From CAZFCK01 sp964517355 (lineage in GTDB: Bacteria; Desulfobacterota; Desulfovibrionia; Desulfovibrionales; Desulfovibrionaceae): a DNA stretch of 11,399 nucleotides. Under the pieces are notes generated by a model. It was given only the letters and a program-made list of their open reading frames with translations, made no database searches and was not told the DNA's origin. Of this stretch, positions 4,799 through 11,399 are shown piece by piece. Location: NCBI GenBank assembly GCA_964517355.1, contig CAZFCK010000151.1, positions 1 through 11,399 of the forward strand, read 5' to 3'. The position numbers and the translations under genes are program-made. The number at the start of each line of letters is the position of its first letter. Position 1 is the first letter of the stretch.

Positions 4799-7466
4799 CT
4801 GTATCCTGATGCTGTGCGCCGTATTGGCGCTTCCTTTTTTCAGCGGTCGCGCCTGGTCGGAAAGCAACCCCGCGAGCGTGAAGTTCGTGGTGTTGCCCTT
4901 TGAGATCAATGCCGATCAGAAGTTGGAATACCTCGACACCAAGCTGCCGCAAATGCTTTCGGACCGCTTGTTGGAGATGGGATTCGCGGTCGCGACCCAG
5001 AGTGAAGTTGCCGAATTGATCAAAAAGCGCAACGTAACGTACGTGGATATGGCTGTGGCCAAGGATCTGGCCGTTTATGGCCAGGCACAGTACGCGCTCT
5101 ACGGCAGCTTGAGCCAGGTGGGGCAGAGCATCTCCATCGACGCCCGGTTGGTGGACGCCACGGGCATCAAGCCCACCAAGGCCATTTATGTATCCAAGCA
5201 GGGCGCCGCCAATGTTCTTCCCGCCATTGAGGAACTCGCGCGCAAGGTGAAAAACGCCGTTTTCGTTTCCGATGTGATAACGGAGATCGATGTGCGCGGC
5301 ACCGAGACCCTGGATAAGGACGTGGTCCTGATGCGCATGAAGCTGCAAAAGGGCGATATCCTCGACCCCAAGGCGGTTAATGAGGAAATAAAACGCATTT
5401 TCGAACTCGGCTACTTCGACGACGTGCGTATCAGCACCGAAGACATGGCCGATGGAAAGCGTCTGGTGGTCGAAGTCGTTGAAAAGCCGCGCATCCAGGC
5501 CATATCTGTGGAAGGAGCGAGCGAAATAGACGCTGATGACGTTTTGGCCGTGATGAGCACCAAGACCGGAAGCGTTCTGAACCCTAAAATCCTGGCTGAC
5601 GACCTGGCCAAAATTCGCGAACTCTACCGTAAGGACGGCTACTATCTCACCGAAGTCTCACACAAGATCGAAGACACCGGCAAAGGCACCGCGCGCCTGG
5701 TGATCAAGGTCGATGAGGCTGAAAAACTCTATATCTCCGAGATCGTAATCGAAGGCAACGAGACCTTCAGCGAAGGCGATATCGAGGACGTGATGATGCT
5801 CAAGGAGCGCGGTTGGTTCTCCTGGCTCACAGGCGAAGGTGTGCTGCAGGAAGAACTCCTTGATCGCGACGCGGCCGCCATAGAGGATTTTTACGCCAAC
5901 AACGGCTTCCTGGATACCAAAGTCGCTCCGCCTACCGTGGACTTCGCCGAGGACGGCATCCACATCACCTTCAAGATTGTCGAAGGCGAACGCTTCAAGG
6001 TCGGCACCGTGGGGTTCACGGGCGACCTGCTCGTTTCGCCGGAAGAACTCGCGAGCTACATAAAGCTTGATGAAATGGGTGAAGATGGTGACTGGTTCAG
6101 CCGTGCCGCGGTGCGTGAAGATTCACAACTTTTGACCACTTTCTATAACGACTTCGGGTATGCCTTTGCCGAAGCCGATATTCAGGTGCAACGCAACGAT
6201 GAGAGCAAAACTCTCGACATCACCTTCGCCATCGACAAGGGTGAAAAAGTCTACATCCGCAGGGTAACGGTCGAAGGCAACGATAAAACGCGCGATAACG
6301 TCATTCGTCGCGAAATGGCCATCAACGACGGCGATCTTTTCAGCGGCTCCAGATTGCGGCTCTCCAACGAACGGCTGGAAAAACTCGACATCTTTGAATC
6401 CGCTGATATCGAGACAGTGCCCACCAACGATCCCAACCAGATGGATCTCAAGGTCAAGGTCAAGGAAAAAAGTACGGGCACCTTGTCGGGCGGTGTGGGC
6501 TACTCCAGTTACGCGGGCGTCTACGTGGGGGGTAAACTGGCCGAGAAGAACCTCTTCGGCATGGGCTATCAGGTTGCCCTGCAGGCCTCTTTCAGCGCCA
6601 TCGATACCAATTATATCTTCAATTTCACCAACCCGTCGCTTTTCAACACCCAGCTCGCCGGCGGCGTGGACCTTTATTACACCACCTACGAGTATCCGGA
6701 CTTTGACAAGGAAACCATAGGCGGCGTGTTGCGCTTCTCCTATCCTCTCGGGGACTACACCCGGATTTATTGGGGATATCGCCTGGATACCTACCACGTG
6801 TTCCATATCGACGAAGACGCCGCTTCCGAAATTAAGGATATGGAAGGCGACAACTGGTCCAGCGTCCTCAACGTGTCCGCGGTGCGCGACTCGACAAACC
6901 GTAAATTCAATCCCTCCAAGGGGTCGAGAAATTCGGTCTCCGTGGAATATGGCGGCGGCATACTCCAGGGCGACGACGATTTCATCAAGGTCATCGGCGA
7001 TACGAGCTGGTACTATGAAATGCCCTGGTTTACCGAGCACATCTTCCACGTTCACGGTCAGGTCGGCGCATTGTTCGACCAGCCCGATTCCGGCGAGCCT
7101 CCTGTCTTCGAGCACTTTTTCCTCGGCGGCATGGAATCCATCCGCGGTTATGAAACCAGAAAGATCGGCACCCGGGACAAGAGCACCCATGAAATCATCG
7201 GTGGTAACAAGGAGTGGTTCGTCAATGTTGAATACATCTTCCCCTTGTATCAGTCTGTAGGCTTGGTCGGCGTCGCCTTCTTCGACGCGGGCGATTCCTG
7301 GAGGGGTGATGTGGACGACATGGATGTGAAGAAATCCATCGGCGCAGGTATCCGCTGGTTCTCTCCCATGGGACCGCTGCGCCTCGAATATGCCTACGGT
7401 ATGGACGAAATATACGACCAGGACAGCCAGCACAAACTGGAGTTCTCGATCGGCCAGTTCTTTTAA
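4782..7466 (+). CDS. bamA: Outer membrane protein assembly factor BamA with an extra N-terminal domain
   Basis: It is the Omp85 core of the BAM complex, folding and inserting beta-barrel proteins into the outer membrane. It has 894 residues, about 85 more than E. coli BamA. A signal peptide covers about 1-27. Residues about 33-158 form an extra alpha/beta domain (VKFVVLPFEI, later YALYGSLSQVGQSISIDARL) resembling the N-terminal domain of TolB and FlgO-type proteins. Five POTRA domains follow at about 165-236, 237-313, 316-403, 405-488 and 490-564. The 16-strand barrel occupies 565-894, with the conserved SIRGY loop motif at 786-790 and a C-terminal aromatic beta-signal ending in Phe894. The start at 4782 has GGAG at 4772-4775 inside lolD, and the 17-nt overlap suggests translational coupling. 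The barrel and POTRA assignment is firm; the extra domain is a pattern-based call. Confidence 0.96.
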   Translation: MRMRTSCILMLCAVLALPFFSGRAWSESNPASVKFVVLPFEINADQKLEYLDTKLPQMLSDRLLEMGFAVATQSEVAELIKKRNVTYVDMAVAKDLAVYGQAQYALYGSLSQVGQSISIDARLVDATGIKPTKAIYVSKQGAANVLPAIEELARKVKNAVFVSDVITEIDVRGTETLDKDVVLMRMKLQKGDILDPKAVNEEIKRIFELGYFDDVRISTEDMADGKRLVVEVVEKPRIQAISVEGASEIDADDVLAVMSTKTGSVLNPKILADDLAKIRELYRKDGYYLTEVSHKIEDTGKGTARLVIKVDEAEKLYISEIVIEGNETFSEGDIEDVMMLKERGWFSWLTGEGVLQEELLDRDAAAIEDFYANNGFLDTKVAPPTVDFAEDGIHITFKIVEGERFKVGTVGFTGDLLVSPEELASYIKLDEMGEDGDWFSRAAVREDSQLLTTFYNDFGYAFAEADIQVQRNDESKTLDITFAIDKGEKVYIRRVTVEGNDKTRDNVIRREMAINDGDLFSGSRLRLSNERLEKLDIFESADIETVPTNDPNQMDLKVKVKEKSTGTLSGGVGYSSYAGVYVGGKLAEKNLFGMGYQVALQASFSAIDTNYIFNFTNPSLFNTQLAGGVDLYYTTYEYPDFDKETIGGVLRFSYPLGDYTRIYWGYRLDTYHVFHIDEDAASEIKDMEGDNWSSVLNVSAVRDSTNRKFNPSKGSRNSVSVEYGGGILQGDDDFIKVIGDTSWYYEMPWFTEHIFHVHGQVGALFDQPDSGEPPVFEHFFLGGMESIRGYETRKIGTRDKSTHEIIGGNKEWFVNVEYIFPLYQSVGLVGVAFFDAGDSWRGDVDDMDVKKSIGAGIRWFSPMGPLRLEYAYGMDEIYDQDSQHKLEFSIGQFF

Positions 7467-7485
7467 TGAATGTTCCGCATGACTT

Positions 7486-7519
7486 GGCCGCCACACATAT
7501 GCATGTATGTGTGGCGGCC
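7486..7519. repeat. 14-bp perfect hairpin between bamA and skp
   Basis: GGCCGCCACACATA (7486-7499) and its exact reverse complement (7506-7519) flank a 6-nt loop. It begins 19 nt after the bamA stop. The stem is strong, but only TCTT follows, so it is not a textbook intrinsic terminator. It could slow or end bamA transcription, or protect the 3' end of the bamA message. Three bases after it begins the -35 box of a likely skp promoter. Confidence 0.65.
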
Positions 7520-7521
7520 TC

Positions 7522-7551
7522 TTGACGTTCACATGATTCTTCCACTAGAAG
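7522..7551 (+). promoter_or_regulatory. Probable promoter of skp and the lipid A genes
   Basis: TTGACG (7522-7527) and TAGAAG (7546-7551) are 18 nt apart. Transcription would start near 7558, giving a leader of about 36 nt that ends with the strong ribosome binding site AGGAGA (7581-7586), 7 nt before the ATG. Its place just beyond the bamA hairpin, in the only gap over 100 nt in the plus-strand block, supports a new initiation point. The -10 box has four of six consensus matches. Confidence 0.45.
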
Positions 7552-7593
7552 CCGTGTATCAATACCAATAGCCGTTAAAAAGGAGATCGACCC

Positions 7594-8106
7594 ATGCGTA
7601 AAATTGCATTTCTGCTTTTCCTGCTGATGCTGCTGCCCAATGCGGCATTTGCGGAACTTAAAATCGGCGTCATTAATTTTGAGGGTATCATCGCTCAATC
7701 CGATTACGGGAAGCGCGCGAAGGAAAAAATGCAGGCCAAGGTCCAGCAGATCGACGCATCCATGAAAAAGGCCCAAACCGAACTGGAAACCTATCAAAAA
7801 GAGCTCAGCAAGCAGAGCATGGCCCTTTCCCAGGAAGCGCAAAAGGGTAAGATTGCAGAGTATCGTGAAAAGGTTATCGCTTTTGAGCAAAAACGCCGCG
7901 AATCTCAAGAACAGCTCCAGATGGCTGAACGCGAAATCTTTCAGCCGGTTATTGAACTGCTCGTGAAAGTGACGCAGGATCACGCCAGAAGCAACGGATA
8001 CGACTTGATGCTCAATGCGAAGTCCAGTGTTGTCTTCGCTTCCGAAAGTGTTGATCTGACTCTGGTGATTCTGGATGAGTTCAATAAGGCCTCAAAAGGC
8101 AAATAG
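7594..8106 (+). CDS. skp: Periplasmic chaperone Skp (OmpH family)
   Basis: It holds unfolded outer-membrane proteins in the periplasm on their way to the BAM complex. The 170-residue precursor has a clear signal peptide with an AFA cleavage site after residue 20. The mature protein starts ELKIGVINFEGII, the beta-strand segment that opens OmpH/Skp proteins. Residues about 40-120 are a long charged heptad-like helix region rich in Lys, Glu and Gln, matching the coiled-coil tentacles of the Skp trimer. The C-terminal part (VTQDHARSNGYDLMLNAK, then a final helix) returns to the trimerisation body as in the family. The start is set by AGGAGA at 7581-7586. It lies between bamA and lpxD, a common order in many Gram-negative bacteria, and lpxD begins 12 nt after its stop. 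Confidence 0.93.
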   Translation: MRKIAFLLFLLMLLPNAAFAELKIGVINFEGIIAQSDYGKRAKEKMQAKVQQIDASMKKAQTELETYQKELSKQSMALSQEAQKGKIAEYREKVIAFEQKRRESQEQLQMAEREIFQPVIELLVKVTQDHARSNGYDLMLNAKSSVVFASESVDLTLVILDEFNKASKGK

Positions 8107-8118
8107 CCGATTAAATTG

Positions 8119-9159
8119 ATGAGTACTACACGCGCAGCCCTTGCCGACTATCTCGGGCTCGAACTTGTGGGTGAAGATGCCCCCGTGCGGGGCGTCAATA
8201 CCCTTGATCTGGCTGGACCCGAGGATGTCAGCTTTTTAGCTAATCCCAAGTACGTACCGTTGCTGGAATCGACAAAAGCCGGGGCGATCATAGTATCCCG
8301 CGATTTTGCTCGTAAAGTCGCCTGCGCGATGATCAGCGAAAATCCGTATCTGGATTTTGCACGTGCGGTTGCGTTCTTTTCTTCCCCACAAGGTTGTTTT
8401 CAGGGAATAAGCGAACAAGCCTGGATAGCATCCGATGCAGTCCTTGGAGAAGGGTGCACGGTGTATCCTTTTGCTTTCATTGGCTCGAAAACGATCATCG
8501 GCCCCGAAACCGTGGTTTTTCCCGGTTGCTATATCGGAGAAAATTGCCGCGTGGGAGCCGGATGCACGCTTTACCCCCGCACCGTGCTTATGGCGGGCAC
8601 CGAGGTGGGAGACAGGGTCATTATCCATGCCGGCGCTGTGCTGGGAAGCGATGGCTTTGGTTTCGCTCCAGGTCCTGATGGACTGCGCAAAATTCCGCAA
8701 ATCGGCGTGGTGCGGGTTGGGGACGATGTGGAGATCGGCGCCAACACCACCATTGACCGCGCCGTACTGGAAGCCACAGCTGTCGGCTCGGGCACAAAGA
8801 TTGATAATCTTGTGCAAATCGGACACAACGTGCATGTGGGGCGTCATTGTATTCTGGTGGGACAGGTAGGCATTTCCGGCAGCACCAAAGTCGGCGATAA
8901 CGTCACAATGGCCGGGCAAGTCGGTGTTTCAGGACATTTGAGCATCGGTGACGGTGCCACCCTGGGACCCAAATCCGGTGTTATCCGCGATGTGCCTGCC
9001 GGAGAATCATGGGGGGGCATACCGGCCATGGAACGGCAGACTTTTTTTCGTACCGTGGCCACCATCCCTAAATTGCCGGAAATGAGAAAACGGTTGAATG
9101 CCCTTGAGAAGGAGCTTGCCGCTTTAAAACAGCAGCTCGGCCTCGATACCGGGGCCTGA
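8119..9159 (+). CDS. lpxD: UDP-3-O-(3-hydroxyacyl)glucosamine N-acyltransferase LpxD
   Basis: It catalyses the third step of lipid A synthesis, transferring a 3-hydroxyacyl chain from acyl carrier protein to the amino group of UDP-3-O-acylglucosamine in the cytoplasm. The 346 residues comprise an N-terminal uridine-binding domain (about 1-95, with VRGVNTLDLAGPEDVSFLANPKY split around residue 31), a left-handed beta-helix of hexapeptide repeats (about 100-290), and a C-terminal helix with heptads (315-340). The family motif GSDGFGF is at 176-182, NTTIDR at 209-214, and the catalytic histidine is H236 in QIGHN. The start is the ATG at 8119; a TTG sits directly before it. No good ribosome binding site is visible, so coupling to skp is likely. 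The length is normal for the family. Confidence 0.96.
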   Translation: MSTTRAALADYLGLELVGEDAPVRGVNTLDLAGPEDVSFLANPKYVPLLESTKAGAIIVSRDFARKVACAMISENPYLDFARAVAFFSSPQGCFQGISEQAWIASDAVLGEGCTVYPFAFIGSKTIIGPETVVFPGCYIGENCRVGAGCTLYPRTVLMAGTEVGDRVIIHAGAVLGSDGFGFAPGPDGLRKIPQIGVVRVGDDVEIGANTTIDRAVLEATAVGSGTKIDNLVQIGHNVHVGRHCILVGQVGISGSTKVGDNVTMAGQVGVSGHLSIGDGATLGPKSGVIRDVPAGESWGGIPAMERQTFFRTVATIPKLPEMRKRLNALEKELAALKQQLGLDTGA

Positions 9160-9209
9160 CCGCTAAGCGCTTTAGGCCTTGCTTTATCAGCATAAGAGAC
9201 GGAGATCCA

Positions 9210-9665
9210 ATGACACAGACAGCAGTGCCCATTGCGGACATACAAAAGATTCTCGAACTGCTTCCGCATCGCTATCCCTTTCTCCTGGTGGATCGCGTGC
9301 TGGAATTTGAACAAAACAGCTATGTCCACGCCATCAAGAACGTGACGGTGAATGAACCGTTCTTCACAGGCCATTTCCCGGAGAACCCCATTATGCCGGG
9401 AGTGCTTCTCTGCGAGGCCTTGGCCCAGGCAGGGGCGTTGCTGCTCTTTTTGAGCGAGGAAAAATTCCGTAACAAGCTTTTTCTGTTCGCGGGGATCGAC
9501 AAGGCGCGGTTTCGCGCTCCTGTACGTCCCGGCGATCAATTGCATCTTTATTGCACCGACATTAAAAACAAGTTCAATGTATGGAAAATGAATGCAATGG
9601 CGAAGGTGGACGGGAATGTCGTAGTTGAAGCGCAATTGGCCGCCGCCCTGACAGAACGGGGGTAA
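9210..9665 (+). CDS. fabZ: 3-hydroxyacyl-[acyl-carrier-protein] dehydratase FabZ
   Basis: It dehydrates 3-hydroxyacyl-ACP to trans-2-enoyl-ACP in fatty acid elongation. It competes with LpxA and LpxD for the same 3-hydroxyacyl-ACP, which is the accepted reason for its place between those genes. The 151-residue hot-dog-fold protein has LLPHRYPFLLVDRV at 17-30 and the central helix motif FFTGHFPENPIMPGVLLCEA at 51-70. The catalytic residues are H55 and E69. Length and motifs are normal. GGAG at 9201-9204 lies 5 nt before the ATG and fixes the start. Its stop is 5 nt from the lpxA start codon. Confidence 0.96.
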   Translation: MTQTAVPIADIQKILELLPHRYPFLLVDRVLEFEQNSYVHAIKNVTVNEPFFTGHFPENPIMPGVLLCEALAQAGALLLFLSEEKFRNKLFLFAGIDKARFRAPVRPGDQLHLYCTDIKNKFNVWKMNAMAKVDGNVVVEAQLAAALTERG

Positions 9666-9670
9666 CGCTT

Positions 9671-10480
9671 GTGCCCCTGATTCATCCAACAGCAATTGTC
9701 GATCCTAAGGCCGTAGTGGCGGATGATGTCCGCATCGGAGCCTTCGCGTTCATTGAGGGCGATGTTGTCATTGAAAAAGGCTGCGTCATCGAACCCTATG
9801 CCCAGATCCTCCGTTACACCACGTTGGGACGCAACTGCCGGGTGCATTCCTACGCATCCGTTGGGGGCGAACCCCAGGATTTGAAATTCAAGGGGGAAGA
9901 ATCGCGCTGCGTCATCGGCGACAACACCACAATCCGTGAATACGTTACCGTGCATCGCGGTACGCAGGGGGGCGGGGCGCTGACACGTGTGGGGGCTCGC
10001 TGCCTGCTCATGGCCTATGTGCATGTGGCGCATGACTGTTTGCTGGGTGACGGCGTGATCATCTCCAACGGATCCATGCTGGCCGGACACGTGCATATGG
10101 GGGACAACTCGGCTGTCGGCGGCATGACCGGAGTGCATCAGTTCGTGCATATTGGCGAGTTCGCTTTTGTGGGCGCAAAAAGCGGAGTGGGACAGGACGT
10201 CCCCCCTTTCCTGCTCGCCAGCGGCAGCAGGGCCAAATTGCACGGCTTGAACCTCATCGGATTGCGCAGACAAGGATATTCCCAGGAACTGATGGCGGCT
10301 TTGCGGTTCGCCTACAAGAGGATTTGGCGCTCGGAAGTCCCGCGCCAGGACGCTCTCAATGAGGTGGAAAGCAGCTGTGGCCAGTTTCCTCAGGTCATGA
10401 AACTTTTGGATTTCGTGCGCTCCAGCGAACGGGGAGTGCTTACCGCCCATATACGCAACGGCGAAGCTGACGACGATTAG
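9671..10480 (+). CDS. lpxA: UDP-N-acetylglucosamine acyltransferase LpxA
   Basis: It catalyses the first step of lipid A synthesis, placing a 3-hydroxyacyl chain on the 3-OH of UDP-GlcNAc. The 269 residues include about 180 residues of hexapeptide repeats forming a left-handed beta-helix, then a helical C-terminal domain (about 195-262) and a short acidic tail. By alignment in my head to E. coli LpxA (offset -4) the catalytic histidine is H121 (VAHDC), with H118, H140 and H156 also kept. NTTIREYVTVHRGT is at 85-98. The position equivalent to E. coli Gly173, which sets the length of the bound acyl chain, is Ala169. The start is GTG at 9671, the only start at the family's N-terminus (PLIHPTAIVDPKA), with a G-rich site at 9658-9662 inside the end of fabZ. 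Confidence 0.96.
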   Translation: MPLIHPTAIVDPKAVVADDVRIGAFAFIEGDVVIEKGCVIEPYAQILRYTTLGRNCRVHSYASVGGEPQDLKFKGEESRCVIGDNTTIREYVTVHRGTQGGGALTRVGARCLLMAYVHVAHDCLLGDGVIISNGSMLAGHVHMGDNSAVGGMTGVHQFVHIGEFAFVGAKSGVGQDVPPFLLASGSRAKLHGLNLIGLRRQGYSQELMAALRFAYKRIWRSEVPRQDALNEVESSCGQFPQVMKLLDFVRSSERGVLTAHIRNGEADDD

Positions 10481-10490
10481 ATCGCACACC

Positions 10491-11348
10491 ATGAGCAACT
10501 GCGACCGATCATTGGAAAGTAATGGTCAAACTCTGGGAGTCATAGCCGGCGCCGGGCAATTCCCGTCCATGGTCGTCCAAAGCGCTGCATCCCAGGGATT
10601 CCGCATCGCGCTTGCCGGATTCAAGGGACATACCGATCCCGCCCTTGCTCAGGAGGCCCATACCTCTGTCTTGCTGCATGTTGGGCAATTGGGCAAACTT
10701 CTCGATTTTTTCAAAATCAACAATGTCTCCCAGGTCGTGTTCGCCGGCAGCATCAACAAGCCGCGCGCATTGGACATCCGCCCGGATTTCCGCGCCGCCA
10801 AGGTGCTCTGGCGTATGCGCGGCAAAGGGGATGACGCGCTGTTGCGCGGGGTGATCGCTGAATTGGAAGCTGAAGGATTTCGTGTGCGCCAGGCCGCATC
10901 CATTCTTCCTCAGCTGCTCGCTCCTGAAGGTGTTGTGAGCAAGCGCGCTCCCACTACTGAAGAGTGGGAGGATTTGCGCCTGGCATGGGGCGTCGCCGCC
11001 CAGATCGGCAGGCTGGATATCGGGCAATGCGTGGTCCTGAAACGCGGCGTCATAGTCGCCGTGGAAGCGTTGGAAGGTACGGACGCCGCCATCGCGCGAG
11101 GAACGGAACTTGCCGGTGCGGGCTGTGTGGTGCTCAAACGCTGCAAACCGGGGCAGGACGAGCGCGTGGACTTGCCCGCAATAGGTCTGGAAACCATCCG
11201 CGGCCTGGTGCGCGGCAAAGCCAGCTGCCTTGGATATGAAGCCGGGAAAAGCCTTTTTTTCGATTTCGACAAATCAATCGCCTTGGCCGCTGAACACAAA
11301 ATATGCATTGTGGGCGTGACGCCCGCCTCCATGAACGATAACGGCTAG
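10491..11348 (+). CDS. lpxI: UDP-2,3-diacylglucosamine pyrophosphatase LpxI (DUF1009)
   Basis: It hydrolyses UDP-2,3-diacylglucosamine to lipid X and UMP, the fourth lipid A step. It replaces the unrelated LpxH found in E. coli. The 285 residues match the LpxI family: an N-terminal domain opening with LGVIAGAGQFPSMV (15-28) and containing VVFAGSINKPRAL (82-94) and RGKGDDALLRGV (110-121), and a C-terminal domain with VVLKRGVIVAVEALEGTD (181-198) and ERVDLPAIG (224-232). The aspartate in RVDLP (D227) corresponds, as I recall, to the catalytic Asp225 of the Caulobacter enzyme. The start at 10491 is 10 nt past the lpxA stop and has no clear ribosome binding site, so translation may depend on coupling. 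Its presence next to lpxA fits a lineage using LpxI. Confidence 0.94.
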   Translation: MSNCDRSLESNGQTLGVIAGAGQFPSMVVQSAASQGFRIALAGFKGHTDPALAQEAHTSVLLHVGQLGKLLDFFKINNVSQVVFAGSINKPRALDIRPDFRAAKVLWRMRGKGDDALLRGVIAELEAEGFRVRQAASILPQLLAPEGVVSKRAPTTEEWEDLRLAWGVAAQIGRLDIGQCVVLKRGVIVAVEALEGTDAAIARGTELAGAGCVVLKRCKPGQDERVDLPAIGLETIRGLVRGKASCLGYEAGKSLFFDFDKSIALAAEHKICIVGVTPASMNDNG

Positions 11349-11357
11349 CGCATTTTT

Positions 11358-11399
11358 GCCTTGAAACAAGGCTCTCCCCTGAAACAATTTCCAATTGTT
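11358..11399. repeat. Two short inverted repeats after lpxI
   Basis: GCCTTG and CAAGGC (11358-11363 and 11367-11372) flank an AAA loop 9 nt after the lpxI stop. AACAATT and AATTGTT (11383-11389 and 11393-11399) form a second 7-bp inverted repeat that reaches the window edge. Neither has a T-tract inside the window. The second is cut by the edge and could be part of a terminator or an operator. The rest of 11349-11399 shows nothing else. Confidence 0.35.

Noticed and set aside
6123..7532. 469-residue open frame antisense to the bamA barrel
   Set aside because: It mirrors a confidently assigned gene. Long antisense frames are common opposite GC-rich, codon-biased genes. The product is His/Val-rich with no recognisable domain.
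9160..9209. Near-palindrome CTAAGCGCTTTAG between lpxD and fabZ
   Set aside because: It is imperfect and too short to support a terminator or operator.
9548..10498. 316-residue open frame antisense to lpxA
   Set aside because: It is opposite a complete lpxA with all catalytic residues. The product is a His/Ala-rich shadow with no domain.

Overview
The window looks like a core chromosomal segment of a Gram-negative sulfate-reducer-type bacterium, most likely Desulfovibrio or a close relative (Desulfovibrionaceae). I base this on my memory of the gene order lysS-lolC-lolD-bamA-skp-lpxD-fabZ-lpxA-lpxI and on the character of the proteins. In particular, the pyrophosphatase is LpxI rather than LpxH, and BamA carries an extra N-terminal domain. 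No database search was possible, so the species is not assigned.

Left part (1 to about 870): a small accessory-looking patch. The minus strand of 1-185 reads as a protein fragment with a motif I associate with mobile-element proteins, but it has no start codon. Facing away from it, on the plus strand, is an unrecognised 137-residue gene (221-634) with a good ribosome binding site and a perfect -10 box. A 13-bp perfect inverted repeat (660-696) follows that gene. I see no supportable gene in 635-872, only the inverted repeat and an 11-bp tandem duplication (837-858).

Middle (873-1145): a complete tRNA-Asn(GUU) unit on the minus strand. It has a sigma70-type promoter (1026-1054) with A/T tracts upstream, a 76-nt tRNA with encoded CCA (916-991) and an intrinsic terminator (873-907). 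Diverging from it, a probable promoter at 1117-1145 would drive the plus-strand block.

Right part (about 1260 to 11348): nine plus-strand genes in close array for one theme, building and maintaining the outer membrane. LysS (lysyl-tRNA synthetase) is the housekeeping leader. LolC and LolD form the ABC machine that releases lipoproteins from the inner membrane. BamA inserts outer-membrane beta-barrels, and Skp/OmpH chaperones those barrels in the periplasm. LpxA, LpxD and LpxI make lipid A precursors, while FabZ makes the acyl chains that LpxA and LpxD consume. Most junctions are 5-50 nt, and lolD overlaps bamA by 17 nt. The clear breaks are an 83-nt gap before lolD and a 127-nt gap between bamA and skp, where a 14-bp perfect hairpin is followed at once by a likely new promoter. 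So skp-lpxD-fabZ-lpxA-lpxI may be a separately initiated unit.

I did not find a convincing new biological system. The points most worth a second look are the TolB/FlgO-like domain fused ahead of the BamA POTRA domains, the alanine at the acyl-chain ruler position of LpxA, the hairpin-promoter boundary between bamA and skp, and the degenerate mobile-element patch next to the 3' end of tRNA-Asn.
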